Source: Planctomycetota bacterium (lineage in GTDB: Bacteria; Planctomycetota; UBA1135; GCA-002748355). From it: a stretch of DNA of 47,447 nucleotides. Positions within the stretch are counted from its first letter, which is position 1, and every line of letters begins with the position of its first letter. The stretch lies in contig JALUUL010000032.1 of NCBI GenBank assembly GCA_027021385.1, positions 1-47,447 on the forward strand, given 5' to 3'. The position numbers and the translations under genes were made by a program. Positions 24,185 to 31,877 of this stretch are shown here, in pieces. The notes beneath the pieces were generated by a model. That model searched no databases. It had not been told where the DNA came from and worked only from the letters and a program-made list of their open reading frames with translations.

Positions 24185-25459
24185 ATGCGATCCCCCGAGC
24201 GATACCGGAGTTTCCCTTTCTTCTTCTTCCGTCTCCTCCCCGTCGTTCTGGGTTCCTTGCTCCCGGGGGCGGCCGCGGGGAGCCTTCCGGGAGCGCAGGA
24301 GGTTGGACGGAGGGTTTCCGTCCCCGCGAAGAGAACCGGGGACACGATCCGAGTCGCGACCTTCAATCTCGAGAACCTCTTCGATCTCCACGACGATCCC
24401 TACCGTCCCGACGAGGGAACTCCGCCGAAGAACTTCTGGGAGATGCGGGATCTGGGGAGGGTCCTCGACCTTCTCGATCCCGACATCCTCGGCCTCCAGG
24501 AGGTCGAGAACCTCGGCATCCTCCGGTCGTTGAACCGTCGGCTGAAGAAGCCCTTCCCTATCGTCGAGGCCCTTCCGACGAACGATCCCCGGGGGATCCG
24601 CTGCGCGCTGATGTCCCGGTTTCCTCTCGAATCCGCCTCCTCGCACCGGTTCCAGGTCCTCGAGGGGGGAAGGCGCTTCGCCCGGGATCTTCCGGTCTTC
24701 ACCCTCGCATTGGGCCGCGGCTCGAAACTCCGGGTCCTGGTGCTGCACCTCAAGTCCCACAGGAGCACGAAGGGCGATCCCGAGAGTCGGGGCTGGAGGA
24801 AGGCCGAGGCGGCGCGGGTCCGAGAGATTCTCGACCGCCTTCCGGCGGAGGAGCCCCTGATCCTGATGGGGGACCTGAACGATCCCCCGGATGCGAAGGC
24901 ACTCGCCCCCCTGTTCGAGGTCCTGACCGATGCCGCGCTCCGTGTGCCGGAGGAGGAGAGGTACAGCTACGTGTTCCGGGGGCGGCGGCAGAGGATCGAT
25001 CACGTCCTGACACGGGGGATGCCGGCGGCCCTTCGCGCGGGCTTCGTCCATGACCCGATGAGGGCCTCGGACCACCATCCGCTCTGGGCGGACTTCCCGT
25101 GGAAGGACCCGCGGCGGCTCCCGGCTCCGGAGGGAAGGAAGGCCGTCCCTCCGTTCCGGCCTCGGATCCGCGCTTCCGATGCGGCGGCGGCGCGGAGACT
25201 TCTTTGCCGGGAGGTCGAGGTCGAGGGGGTGTTGCGGGAGGTCCGTCCGACCCGGCGGGGTGGACACCTGCAACTCCTCTTCGAGGGGGCGGGCGCCGGG
25301 GGGATCACCGGTTTCATCCCCGCCTTCGCCCTCGAGAGGTTCGGGGATCCGGCCCGCTGGCGGGGCCGGAAGGTCCTCCTGCGGGGACCGCTCTTCCTCT
25401 ATCGGGGGAAGCCCGAAATCCGGCTCACGAGGAAGGAGCAGTTCCAGCCGATTCGTTGA
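24185..25459 (+). CDS. Exported endonuclease/exonuclease/phosphatase family protein with C-terminal OB-like domain
   Basis: 424 residues. A signal peptide-like start (FPFFFFRLLPVVLGSLLPGAAAG) precedes an EEP fold: ATFNLENLFD, GLQEVEN, LHLKSHRS, LMGDLNDPP, RIDHVL and SDHHPLWADF, which together supply the metal and catalytic residues. From about 320 on, a basic beta-rich segment with VEVEGVLREVRP and RWRGRKVLLRGPLFLYRGKPEIRL resembles a small OB fold that might bind nucleic acid. Activity may be on DNA, RNA or phosphoesters outside the cytoplasm. The last 35 bases overlap the convergent amidase gene. Confidence 0.82.
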   Translation: MRSPERYRSFPFFFFRLLPVVLGSLLPGAAAGSLPGAQEVGRRVSVPAKRTGDTIRVATFNLENLFDLHDDPYRPDEGTPPKNFWEMRDLGRVLDLLDPDILGLQEVENLGILRSLNRRLKKPFPIVEALPTNDPRGIRCALMSRFPLESASSHRFQVLEGGRRFARDLPVFTLALGRGSKLRVLVLHLKSHRSTKGDPESRGWRKAEAARVREILDRLPAEEPLILMGDLNDPPDAKALAPLFEVLTDAALRVPEEERYSYVFRGRRQRIDHVLTRGMPAALRAGFVHDPMRASDHHPLWADFPWKDPRRLPAPEGRKAVPPFRPRIRASDAAAARRLLCREVEVEGVLREVRPTRRGGHLQLLFEGAGAGGITGFIPAFALERFGDPARWRGRKVLLRGPLFLYRGKPEIRLTRKEQFQPIR

Positions 25460-26318
25460 TGCGGGCTCCCCCGTTCCTATCGATCTCGTTCCAGTATTCC
25501 TCCCAGAGTTTCCGGTAGAGGTCCTCCCTGCGGTCCTTCTCAACCGGAATCGCCCTGCGGAGCAGGGCGTTGGCCTTGAGGTCGATCTCCCCCTCGACGA
25601 GTCCCGGCTCCCCGTTGCCTTCCTTCAGGACCTGGCCGGTCGGGTCCACGAGCATCGAGTTACCCGGATAGAGGACTTCCTGGTCGTTGACGAGGGAGGG
25701 CTCCATCCCGCAACGGTTGGAAGCCAGGACCCAGAACTGGTTCTCGATCGCCCGGACTTGTCCGAGGCGGCGGAAATGGGTCGCGCGGGCCTCGGGCCAC
25801 TGGGAGCAAAGAGCGAGGATCTGCGCCCCTTTCCGGTGGAAGAGGCGGATGAACTCCGGGAAGCGGAGGTCGTAGCAGATCGCGATCCCGAGACGGCCGA
25901 CTCGGGTCGGAAAAACGGAGAGATCGTCCCCGGGGGTGAACCACCGGTCTTCCCCGAGCGGGGTGAAGAGGTGGGCCTTCCGGTATTCCCCGAGTTTCCG
26001 TCCGTCCTCGTAGAGACTGGCCCTGTTGTAAACGCGCCCGTCGGCCGAGGTCTCGTAGTTCGAACCGACGAGGACCATCGCGAAGTCTCCGGAAAGAGCC
26101 CGCAGTCGTTCCTCGGCGCGGTCGACGAGAGGCTGGATCCCTTTCCCGGCGTCTCCCATGAAGGAAGTCGCCCACATCTCGGGGAGGATTCCGAGCTGTA
26201 CGCCGTTCTCGGCCGCCTCCTGGACCAGGCCTTCGGCCCGTTCGAGGTTGTGGTCGAGGTCGCCTCGGACCACGTCCCATTGCAGGGCGGCGGCCTTGAA
26301 CATCGGTTCTTGTTCCAT
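25425..26318 (-). CDS. Carbon-nitrogen hydrolase (nitrilase superfamily)
   Basis: 297 residues from ATG 26318; ATG 26303 is equally possible, and neither has a Shine-Dalgarno. The catalytic triad is Glu47 (GILPEMWA), Lys114 (EYRKAHLF) and Cys148 (AICYDLRFPEF). The order and the LRFPEF context resemble omega-amidase/Nit2 and YafV-type enzymes that hydrolyse alpha-ketoglutaramate-like amides. It is cytosolic by sequence. Converges on the upstream nuclease gene with a 35-base overlap. A TACGGT (26362-26367, minus strand) may be its -10. Confidence 0.85.
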   Translation of the reverse strand: MEQEPMFKAAALQWDVVRGDLDHNLERAEGLVQEAAENGVQLGILPEMWATSFMGDAGKGIQPLVDRAEERLRALSGDFAMVLVGSNYETSADGRVYNRASLYEDGRKLGEYRKAHLFTPLGEDRWFTPGDDLSVFPTRVGRLGIAICYDLRFPEFIRLFHRKGAQILALCSQWPEARATHFRRLGQVRAIENQFWVLASNRCGMEPSLVNDQEVLYPGNSMLVDPTGQVLKEGNGEPGLVEGEIDLKANALLRRAIPVEKDRREDLYRKLWEEYWNEIDRNGGARINESAGTAPSS

Positions 26319-26447
26319 GTACGAGAATCCGGGACCGAGCGTTCCGAGCGGAGTACTCTCCACCGTAGGGGCTTCCGGATCAAGACGCCCCTTCGGCGAA
26401 GGTCCGGTCGGAAATGCGGTCCCGGTCCTTTCCGTACGGAAACCCGT

Positions 26448-26852
26448 TCAGGCCCTGAAGATCGGGGTCGTGGGCTCGTTCCCCGGGCTCTTGGGGCTGC
26501 GGTCCTCGCGGGTCGCGTCGATCAGGTTCTTGCTGGGCTTGAAAAGGATCGTCTCCTTGTCGGCGACTTCGATGCTCTCCCCCGTCACGGGGTGCTTGTA
26601 GGCTCTCCCTTTCCGGATCTTGCGTTCGAACGTTCCGAATCCCTTGATCGCGACCCTTCCTTTCTTCGCGAGGAGGTCGGCGACGCTGTCGAGGACGGCG
26701 TCGAGGATCTTCGCGGCCTGGCGCCTGGATCCGCCGAGCTTCTCGGACACCGCATCCGTAAGCATCCCCTTGTTGGCCTGATTGCCCGCCAGGCCGCCTT
26801 CCCGGTGGTTGCTTCGGTTCGGGGATCCGTTGTGTTCATGTGCGTCGATCAT
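26448..26852 (-). CDS. HU/IHF-family DNA-binding protein with N- and C-terminal extensions
   Basis: 134 residues. The HU core runs from about residue 33 to 117: MLTDAVSEKLGGSRRQAAKILDAV, VAIKGFGTFERKIRKGRAYKHP with the DNA-grasping arm, and ILFKPSKNLID. The 30-residue N-terminus is rich in His/Asn/Gly and the last 20 are Pro/Ser-rich; both are unusual for HU (about 90 residues). ATG 26852 is chosen because GGAG lies six bases upstream; an ATG at 26864 would add four residues. It lies 83 bases downstream of the MinD-like gene on the same strand, so the two may share a transcript. Confidence 0.85.
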   Translation of the reverse strand: MIDAHEHNGSPNRSNHREGGLAGNQANKGMLTDAVSEKLGGSRRQAAKILDAVLDSVADLLAKKGRVAIKGFGTFERKIRKGRAYKHPVTGESIEVADKETILFKPSKNLIDATREDRSPKSPGNEPTTPIFRA

Positions 26853-26935
26853 GACTTTCTCCATGTTGGTCTTGCCATGCACGTTCTTGCGAACCTGCGA
26901 GTTGCTTGAGTTGTCTTGTTGATCCGATGCCGGAG

Positions 26936-27739
26936 TCAGCAGGCCGTGCGTTCCGGACAGAGTTTCAGAAGGTTCTTCGCGAGTTTCTTCAGGTAGGAGG
27001 AGACGGTCGCGTCGGGGTGGAGTCGGGTGAACGGAGTCCGTTTCTGGATCGCCTGGTTGACCCGGGCGTCCTCTGGGACCAGGCCCAGCCAATCGATCCC
27101 GAAGCCCAGGAATTTTTCGGTGCATCCTTTGAGCTTCTGGTAGACCTGGTCCGCCTCCTCAGGGGACCGGGCGCGGTTGACGATCAGGTGGATCGGCCGG
27201 TCGTAACCGTCCTGGGTGACGACCTTGATGATCCCATAGGCATTCGTAAGGGCCGTGAAGTTGGCGTTCGTGACGACGAGGGTCCGGTCGGCGATCCCGA
27301 CGAAGTCGGTGACCTGTGTGCTAACTCCTGCGCCCGTGTCGATCAGGATCAGGTCGGTGTAGGGCCGGAGGTCCAGGATCGCATCCATGACCCTGCGGCG
27401 CCCCTGCTCGTCCAGGTTCGCCATTTCCTTGATCCCCTGTCCGCCCGAGATGAGTTTCAGTCCGCAGGGCCCTTCGACGAGGATGTCGGTGATCTGGGCC
27501 CTTTCCTCGAGGTAGTCCGTCAGGGAATGAGAGGGTCGGACCCCCATCAGGATGTGGGCGTTGGCCAACCCGAGGTCTGCGTCGATCAGCATGGTGCGCC
27601 GCCCGGAGGCCGCGAGTTCGACGGCGAGGTTCACGGACAGCGTGGTCTTTCCCACGCCGCCCTTGCCCGAGGTGACAACGAAGATCGGCGCCCTGCTGTT
27701 CGGGTCGTTCGTTTCGCGATTCGGAGGATTGGGGTTCAC
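26936..27739 (-). CDS. MinD/ParA family ATPase (FlhG-like)
   Basis: 267 residues from GTG 27739, which has GGA nine bases upstream. Deviant Walker A SGKGGVGKTT (24-33), Switch I DADLGLANAH and Switch II IDTGAGVS are all present. LKLISGGQGIKEMANL is typical of FlhG/YlxH, the flagellar-number relatives of MinD, but no flagellar gene is near and there is no clear MinD amphipathic C-terminal helix. It may position a membrane machine or the chromosome. No ATG exists upstream in frame before 27967, so the start is less sure. It is divergent from the HAMP operon. Confidence 0.82.
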   Translation of the reverse strand: MNPNPPNRETNDPNSRAPIFVVTSGKGGVGKTTLSVNLAVELAASGRRTMLIDADLGLANAHILMGVRPSHSLTDYLEERAQITDILVEGPCGLKLISGGQGIKEMANLDEQGRRRVMDAILDLRPYTDLILIDTGAGVSTQVTDFVGIADRTLVVTNANFTALTNAYGIIKVVTQDGYDRPIHLIVNRARSPEEADQVYQKLKGCTEKFLGFGIDWLGLVPEDARVNQAIQKRTPFTRLHPDATVSSYLKKLAKNLLKLCPERTAC

Positions 27740-28125
27740 GATGAATGTTCCGATGGGTGGGGACGTGGAGGGGAAAACCGGCCGGGCCGGAACACCGTTC
27801 CCATCGCTCTTTCTCGGTGGCGCGCGCCCAAACTTTCCCGCTTCTCGAAGATTGACGTGGATGTGAGCGGTAGGAGCAGGAGGAGAGGATCCGGTCGTAT
27901 GGGAGCGATGAATCCATGAGCGGCATGTCCGCCATGGGGGGGGACTTGCCCATTTTCTCGGCAGCATTGATCCGATCCCGGCGGGTGTGCGATCGAATCG
28001 AGAGGCTGCGCGCGGCGCGGCCTCGAAGGTCCGGGACAAGGTCTTCCCGTTTGGGTTCAAGGGGGTGCCGGTCTCGTACCGAAGAAAGTTCCGGAATGGC
28101 GTGCAATCCTCAGGGAGAGGCCGTG
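27740..28125. other. 386-base intergenic region between divergent genes
   Basis: It holds the promoters of the MinD-like gene and the HAMP operon. Seen are a perfect GGCGCGCGCC palindrome (27819-27828), a small GCGG-CATGT-CCGC stem near 27917 and a TTGACG with no matching -10. ORFs here have no family features. GGGAGAGG just before 28126 is the ribosome site of the HAMP gene. Confidence 0.5.
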
Positions 28126-28647
28126 ATGGAAACCAACCGGCAGAACAGGCGTCGCAAGCTGATCGTCAACAAGAAGACCCAGACGAGAATGGTCGTGACG
28201 ATCACGTTTCTTCCGATTCTGGGGTTGGTCGCCGCGACGCTGGCCGTCGGTTTCCTAACCGGAAAGGTGCTCGATGAGGCGAGGCAGGCCGAGGTCGCGT
28301 TGCCGACCTTGAGTCCCCTGTTCATCGCCCTGTTCTCGTTCATCCTGGCCGCGGGGGTCGTCGTCGTCATCCAAGCCCTTCGCTACAGCCACAAGATCGC
28401 CGGGCCGACCTTCCGCCTCGTACGTTCGCTGAAGAGCATCCGGAACGGAGACCTCTCCTTCCGGGTGAAGCTCCGGAAAGGGGATGAACTCACCGAGATC
28501 GCTGAGGAAGTGAATCGCCTGATGGACTGGCTGGCCGATCATCCTCCGAAGGGCGTGAGGATGATCGGGGTGAAGGACTCGGCCTCGAAAGTCGTCGAGG
28601 ATTCCGAGGGCCTGAAGAGGGAGTTCGCCGCCATGCGGGAAGGATGA
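28126..28647 (+). CDS. Small two-helix HAMP domain membrane protein
   Basis: 173 residues. Membrane helices at about 22-44 and 63-84 frame a very short outside loop. A HAMP domain follows (AGPTFRLVRSLKSIRNGDL to EEVNRLMDWL, about 92-136), then about 35 residues with no output domain. The protein is thus a receptor-like stub without kinase, cyclase or methyl-accepting part. It may signal by binding a partner or anchor an assembly. GGGAGAGG five bases before ATG 28126. The stop overlaps the next start (ATGA), so the next protein is its likely partner. Confidence 0.8.
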   Translation: METNRQNRRRKLIVNKKTQTRMVVTITFLPILGLVAATLAVGFLTGKVLDEARQAEVALPTLSPLFIALFSFILAAGVVVVIQALRYSHKIAGPTFRLVRSLKSIRNGDLSFRVKLRKGDELTEIAEEVNRLMDWLADHPPKGVRMIGVKDSASKVVEDSEGLKREFAAMREG

Positions 28648-29105
28648 GCCCCCCCGGGGTTCCCTCGGACGCGGAGAAAGCCGAGACGAGGGGTGCTCGT
28701 CTCGCCTTCCTCCTCTGGCTCCTGGCGATTCCCGGATTCACCTTCGCCCTGACGCGTTCGGGGAGGAGGACCTCGGCGGTTCTCGATGCACGGACCTCGT
28801 TGCGTAACGGCCTCGAGCGCGCTGCCGTCTTCCTCCGGGGGCTCGGAAAGGAGAGCGTCTTCGGGAACGAGGCCGCGAGGGGCGGAGAGAATCCCGCGCC
28901 GCGGATCCGCGGCGCCTTCGCCGAGCGCGGAGCTTCCGTCTTCTCCGAAGCGGACGGTTCGATGAGGGTCGAGGGATACCTGGACCGCCCCCTTCGTCTC
29001 CGGGTCCGGCGCGGTTCGGGCTTCTGGCGGATCCACCTCTCGGTCGAGGGAAGGGGGGGGCCGGTCGAACTCGCCTTCCTCTGGTGGCCTGGAACCGAAG
29101 TCTGA
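28644..29105 (+). CDS. Unknown membrane-anchored protein, possibly pseudopilin-like
   Basis: 153 residues. One membrane segment (about 21-38, LAFLLWLLAIPGFTFAL) is followed by a helix with charged faces and a C-terminal beta-rich domain (MRVEGYLDRPLRLRVRR and on). The N-terminal layout of helix plus small beta domain resembles minor pilins or pseudopilins, but no G/E cleavage site typical of prepilin peptidase is clear. It overlaps the HAMP gene by ATGA and the next gene by TGATG, so all three are made together. Function unknown. Confidence 0.65.
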   Translation: MSPPGVPSDAEKAETRGARLAFLLWLLAIPGFTFALTRSGRRTSAVLDARTSLRNGLERAAVFLRGLGKESVFGNEAARGGENPAPRIRGAFAERGASVFSEADGSMRVEGYLDRPLRLRVRRGSGFWRIHLSVEGRGGPVELAFLWWPGTEV

Positions 29106-30421
29106 TGGACGGTCCACGAAGGAGAATACGTTTCTTTCTGAGGGGGCTGGAGAACGCCGCTTCCGCCTGGGTCGTCGCCGCCCTTTCGGGGGCCTTCCTG
29201 ACGCTCATCGTGCTTCTCGTCTCCGGGCCGGTTGCGAAGATGCGGAGGTTCGAACGATCCTGGTACCGGGAGAGGATCCGGTACGCGGTCGAGGAGATCG
29301 GGCTGCGGGCCCTGGCGTCTGGAACCCTGGATCGACTCCCGGACGTCCGCATGACTCAGGGCGTTCTCTCCCCCTGGCCCGGACGGGAAGTCCGCGTTTC
29401 CCGCGTCGAGACCGGGGAGGGTCCGGCCCTGAGGTTCCTGCTCTCGACTCCTTTCGGTGTGGAGACCTGGCTCGCGACCTTCCGGCGGGGACTGCTCCCC
29501 GCTGGTTTCCAGTGGGCCCTGGGGGAAGGGGATCCCGATCCCTCCGCCGATTTCGAAGGGGGAAGAGTCGTGGTCGCGGGAAAGATCGGACGATTCCGGA
29601 CCGACGAGGGCGATGGGTTCCGTCACCCCTTGGATTTGCCCGGGGCCTGGGAAGTGAAACCCGACACCGTCCTCGACATGCGCCGCTGCGTCGAGAGGGG
29701 GGGGAGGAGGCTGGAGGTCCCGATCCGGCCTGCGGGGGAGACCGCCCTGCGTTGCCTGCCGCGGGGAACGGACCTCGACGATTTCGCGTTCGGCCGCTTC
29801 CCCGGGGAGACCTTCGTGGCCTTTCCGCCGGAGGGGCCCCGCGTGCTGAAAGTCCTCGGCCACCTGTGGATCGGGGAACCCGGAAAGGTCTTCCGGGTAG
29901 ATCCGGGCGGGCGCGATCTCGTGTTCTTCGTCCGCGGGAACCTTTACCTCAGAGGAGATCTGCGGGTACGCCCGGGGAGGGGGCGGCTCTGGTTCCTCGT
30001 CGGGGCGCCGTCGGGGAAGGGCTTCCGCGATCTCGACCGGGACGGCCTCCCGGACCCCGGGGAAGTCCTTTCCGGGGGGGGCGAGCGCCCGACCCCGAGG
30101 GAGGGTTCGGGAATGGTCTATCTCGGCCTTTCGGGGTACCGGCCCCGGATCCGGGCCGGAATCGTTGCAAGGGGGGATGCGATCAGCGGTCCGGCGGGGT
30201 TCGAACTCGACGGGGTCCTTCTCGTCGGGGGGAGGCTCGTCGTCCCCCAGGACGTCACAGGACGGGTCGTGATCGGGACGCTGGAAGGACGGCAGGGAGA
30301 AGCATGCCGAGGCCTGCCGCGCATCCCCGGATCCCTCCGCATCCTCCGCCTCCAGGAGGTCCGGCGCCTGGAGTCGGATGCGGTCTTCCCGGACGGGGAG
30401 AGGAGGGGGGCTCTCCATTGA
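29105..30421 (+). CDS. Unknown membrane-anchored protein with beta-rich domain, PilX/DUF4900-like features
   Basis: 438 residues. A single N-terminal membrane helix (about 18-38) precedes an amphipathic helical part (WYRERIRYAVEEIGLRALASG) as in PilX-type minor pilins. The C-terminal part has the recurring pattern FFVRGNLYLRGDLRV, AGIVARGDAISG and LDGVLLVGGRLVV, which recalls the beta-solenoid DUF4900 fold; this is from memory. Inside it lies a calcium-loop-like DLDRDGLPDPGE. ATG 29105 overlaps the upstream stop as TGATG. Probably exported and cell-surface. The call is tentative. Confidence 0.6.
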   Translation: MDGPRRRIRFFLRGLENAASAWVVAALSGAFLTLIVLLVSGPVAKMRRFERSWYRERIRYAVEEIGLRALASGTLDRLPDVRMTQGVLSPWPGREVRVSRVETGEGPALRFLLSTPFGVETWLATFRRGLLPAGFQWALGEGDPDPSADFEGGRVVVAGKIGRFRTDEGDGFRHPLDLPGAWEVKPDTVLDMRRCVERGGRRLEVPIRPAGETALRCLPRGTDLDDFAFGRFPGETFVAFPPEGPRVLKVLGHLWIGEPGKVFRVDPGGRDLVFFVRGNLYLRGDLRVRPGRGRLWFLVGAPSGKGFRDLDRDGLPDPGEVLSGGGERPTPREGSGMVYLGLSGYRPRIRAGIVARGDAISGPAGFELDGVLLVGGRLVVPQDVTGRVVIGTLEGRQGEACRGLPRIPGSLRILRLQEVRRLESDAVFPDGERRGALH

Positions 30422-30445
30422 TCCCCGAAGGTCCAGGGCTATGCT
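30418..30445 (+). promoter_or_regulatory. Promoter TTGATC-16-TATGCT for tRNA-Ala
   Basis: TTGATC (30418-30423) and TATGCT (30440-30445) are 16 bases apart, in the gap after the upstream operon. Transcription would start about 55 bases before the tRNA. Confidence 0.4.
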
Positions 30446-30505
30446 CCCCCGCCCGGTTCCCTCGGAGAGGTCGTTCCAGGCCGCGCGGGAGGAGCCGTTT
30501 CGGAT

Positions 30506-30581
<76 letters not shown>

Positions 30582-30617
30582 CTTTTCTTTCGGTTCCTGG
30601 ATTCCCGTGGAGTGCAG

Positions 30618-31289
30618 ATGGCCGCGCAACGCAGCCGCCGGCGGGCCGGGGCACGGGTTCGGCGAATCCTGGAGACCCTGCGCCGCCTCTACCCCGAGGT
30701 CGATTGCGCCCTCGACTTCGAGGATCCGTTTCAGTTGCTCGTCGCTACGATCCTCTCGGCGCAGTGCACGGACGTCACCGTCAACAAGGTGACCCCCGCC
30801 CTGTTCCGCTGCTATCCGGATCCCCGGCGCATGGCCGAGGCGCGACTCGAGGACCTCGAGGAACTCGTCTACTCGACGGGGTTCTACCGGAACAAGGCGA
30901 GGAACCTGAAGGCCATGAGTCGGAAGCTCCGGGAGGATTTCGGGGGGAAGGTCCCGGAGCGGATGGAGGATCTGCTGTCCCTCCCCGGCGTGGCGAGGAA
31001 GACGGCGAACGTCGTCCTCGGGATGGCCTTCCGGAAAGCCGAGGGGATCGTCGTCGATACCCATGTCGGAAGGATCGCACGAAGGCTCGGGATGACCGGG
31101 GAGAAGAATCCCGTCGTCGTCGAACGGGACCTGACGGCCCAGGTTCCGAGAGAGGACTGGATCTGGTTCTCGCACGCCTTGATCGAACACGGGCGCCGGA
31201 TCTGCCGTTCGAGGAAGCCCCTCTGCGGGGAATGCCCGCTCGCCGGGGATTGCGAGGCGGCGAGACCGGGGGGTGCCGAGGCGGAATGA
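30618..31289 (+). CDS. nth: Endonuclease III (Nth)
   Basis: 223 residues. The helix-hairpin-helix LPGVARKTANVVLG contains the catalytic Lys128, and Asp147 in VVDTHV is the second key residue. The 4Fe-4S cluster is C196-x6-C203-x2-C206-x5-C212. It removes oxidised pyrimidines from DNA and cuts the AP site. ATG 30618 has GGAG five bases upstream; the frame runs back through the tRNA, so a longer start is excluded. It is the first gene after tRNA-Ala. The stop overlaps the next start (ATGA). Confidence 0.93.
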   Translation: MAAQRSRRRAGARVRRILETLRRLYPEVDCALDFEDPFQLLVATILSAQCTDVTVNKVTPALFRCYPDPRRMAEARLEDLEELVYSTGFYRNKARNLKAMSRKLREDFGGKVPERMEDLLSLPGVARKTANVVLGMAFRKAEGIVVDTHVGRIARRLGMTGEKNPVVVERDLTAQVPREDWIWFSHALIEHGRRICRSRKPLCGECPLAGDCEAARPGGAEAE

Positions 31290-31726
31290 TGAGCGGGAAG
31301 ACGCCCGAGGATCATGGAGGCGGCCGCTGTGAAGAGGGCGCGAAGCGAGAGGGGGAACCGGCCGTCACGCGCCGACTCTGCATCGACGACTACGAGTGGA
31401 TGATCCGCGCGCGGAAGGCCTTCCTGGCGGCGGATCATTCCGGGGATCTCGAAGCGGCGCGGGCCGCGGAGATCCTCGCCGGAGACCGGAGACTGGACGG
31501 TCCCCTCTTCATGGAGTGGGAAGTCCGCCCTCTTTTCGACCGGGCGCTTGTCAGGGCCCTGCGGATCCTCCTGGATCGGGTGGAGGAGGACCTCGCGCTG
31601 GGGGGGACGCCGCCCTCGGAGATTCCGGAGGCCGCGGCCCGGCTGCGGAAGGAGATCCAGGAGACGATCGAGAGGCTCGCGGGGAAGAGAGGGCTCGATC
31701 CGGGGGTCCGGCGTTCCGGGAACTGA
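31286..31726 (+). CDS. Small acidic helical protein of unknown function
   Basis: 146 residues. The first 30 are Gly/Lys/Glu-rich and probably disordered. The remainder is predicted mostly helical by eye, with repeated Ala/Arg/Glu patterns and the segment LCIDDYEWMIRARKAFLAADH. No motif, membrane segment or cysteine pair is seen. It overlaps nth by ATGA (coupled), which suggests it is really translated. I do not recognise a family. Confidence 0.55.
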   Translation: MMSGKTPEDHGGGRCEEGAKREGEPAVTRRLCIDDYEWMIRARKAFLAADHSGDLEAARAAEILAGDRRLDGPLFMEWEVRPLFDRALVRALRILLDRVEEDLALGGTPPSEIPEAAARLRKEIQETIERLAGKRGLDPGVRRSGN

Positions 31727-31814
31727 TCCCTTCGGAGCCGTCCTCGTCAAGGTCGACTCGCGTCCGAATTGACGCAGCCCGGGCCCTGCTCTTCCCTGGA
31801 TCGCGGGGGCGGCC

Positions 31815-31820
31815 TACGAT
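31815..31820 (+). promoter_or_regulatory. Possible -10 box TACGAT before the acyl-CoA operon
   Basis: TACGAT, with a weak TTCCCT 17 bases upstream, in the 151-base gap after 31726. It lies 57 bases before GTG 31878. Confidence 0.35.
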
Positions 31821-31877
31821 GCTCCGTCCGGTTCGCGGAGATCGCGGTATCCCGTATCCATCCCAGGAGTCCGAATC

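Noticed and set aside
28490..30418. 642-residue minus frame opposite the three-gene membrane operon
   Set aside because: No membrane segment or motif; the plus frames are joined by exact overlaps and have membrane helices in the expected places.
31727..31877. TTGACG as a strong -35 before the thiolase operon
   Set aside because: It is about 40 bases from the TACGAT hexamer, too far for one promoter.
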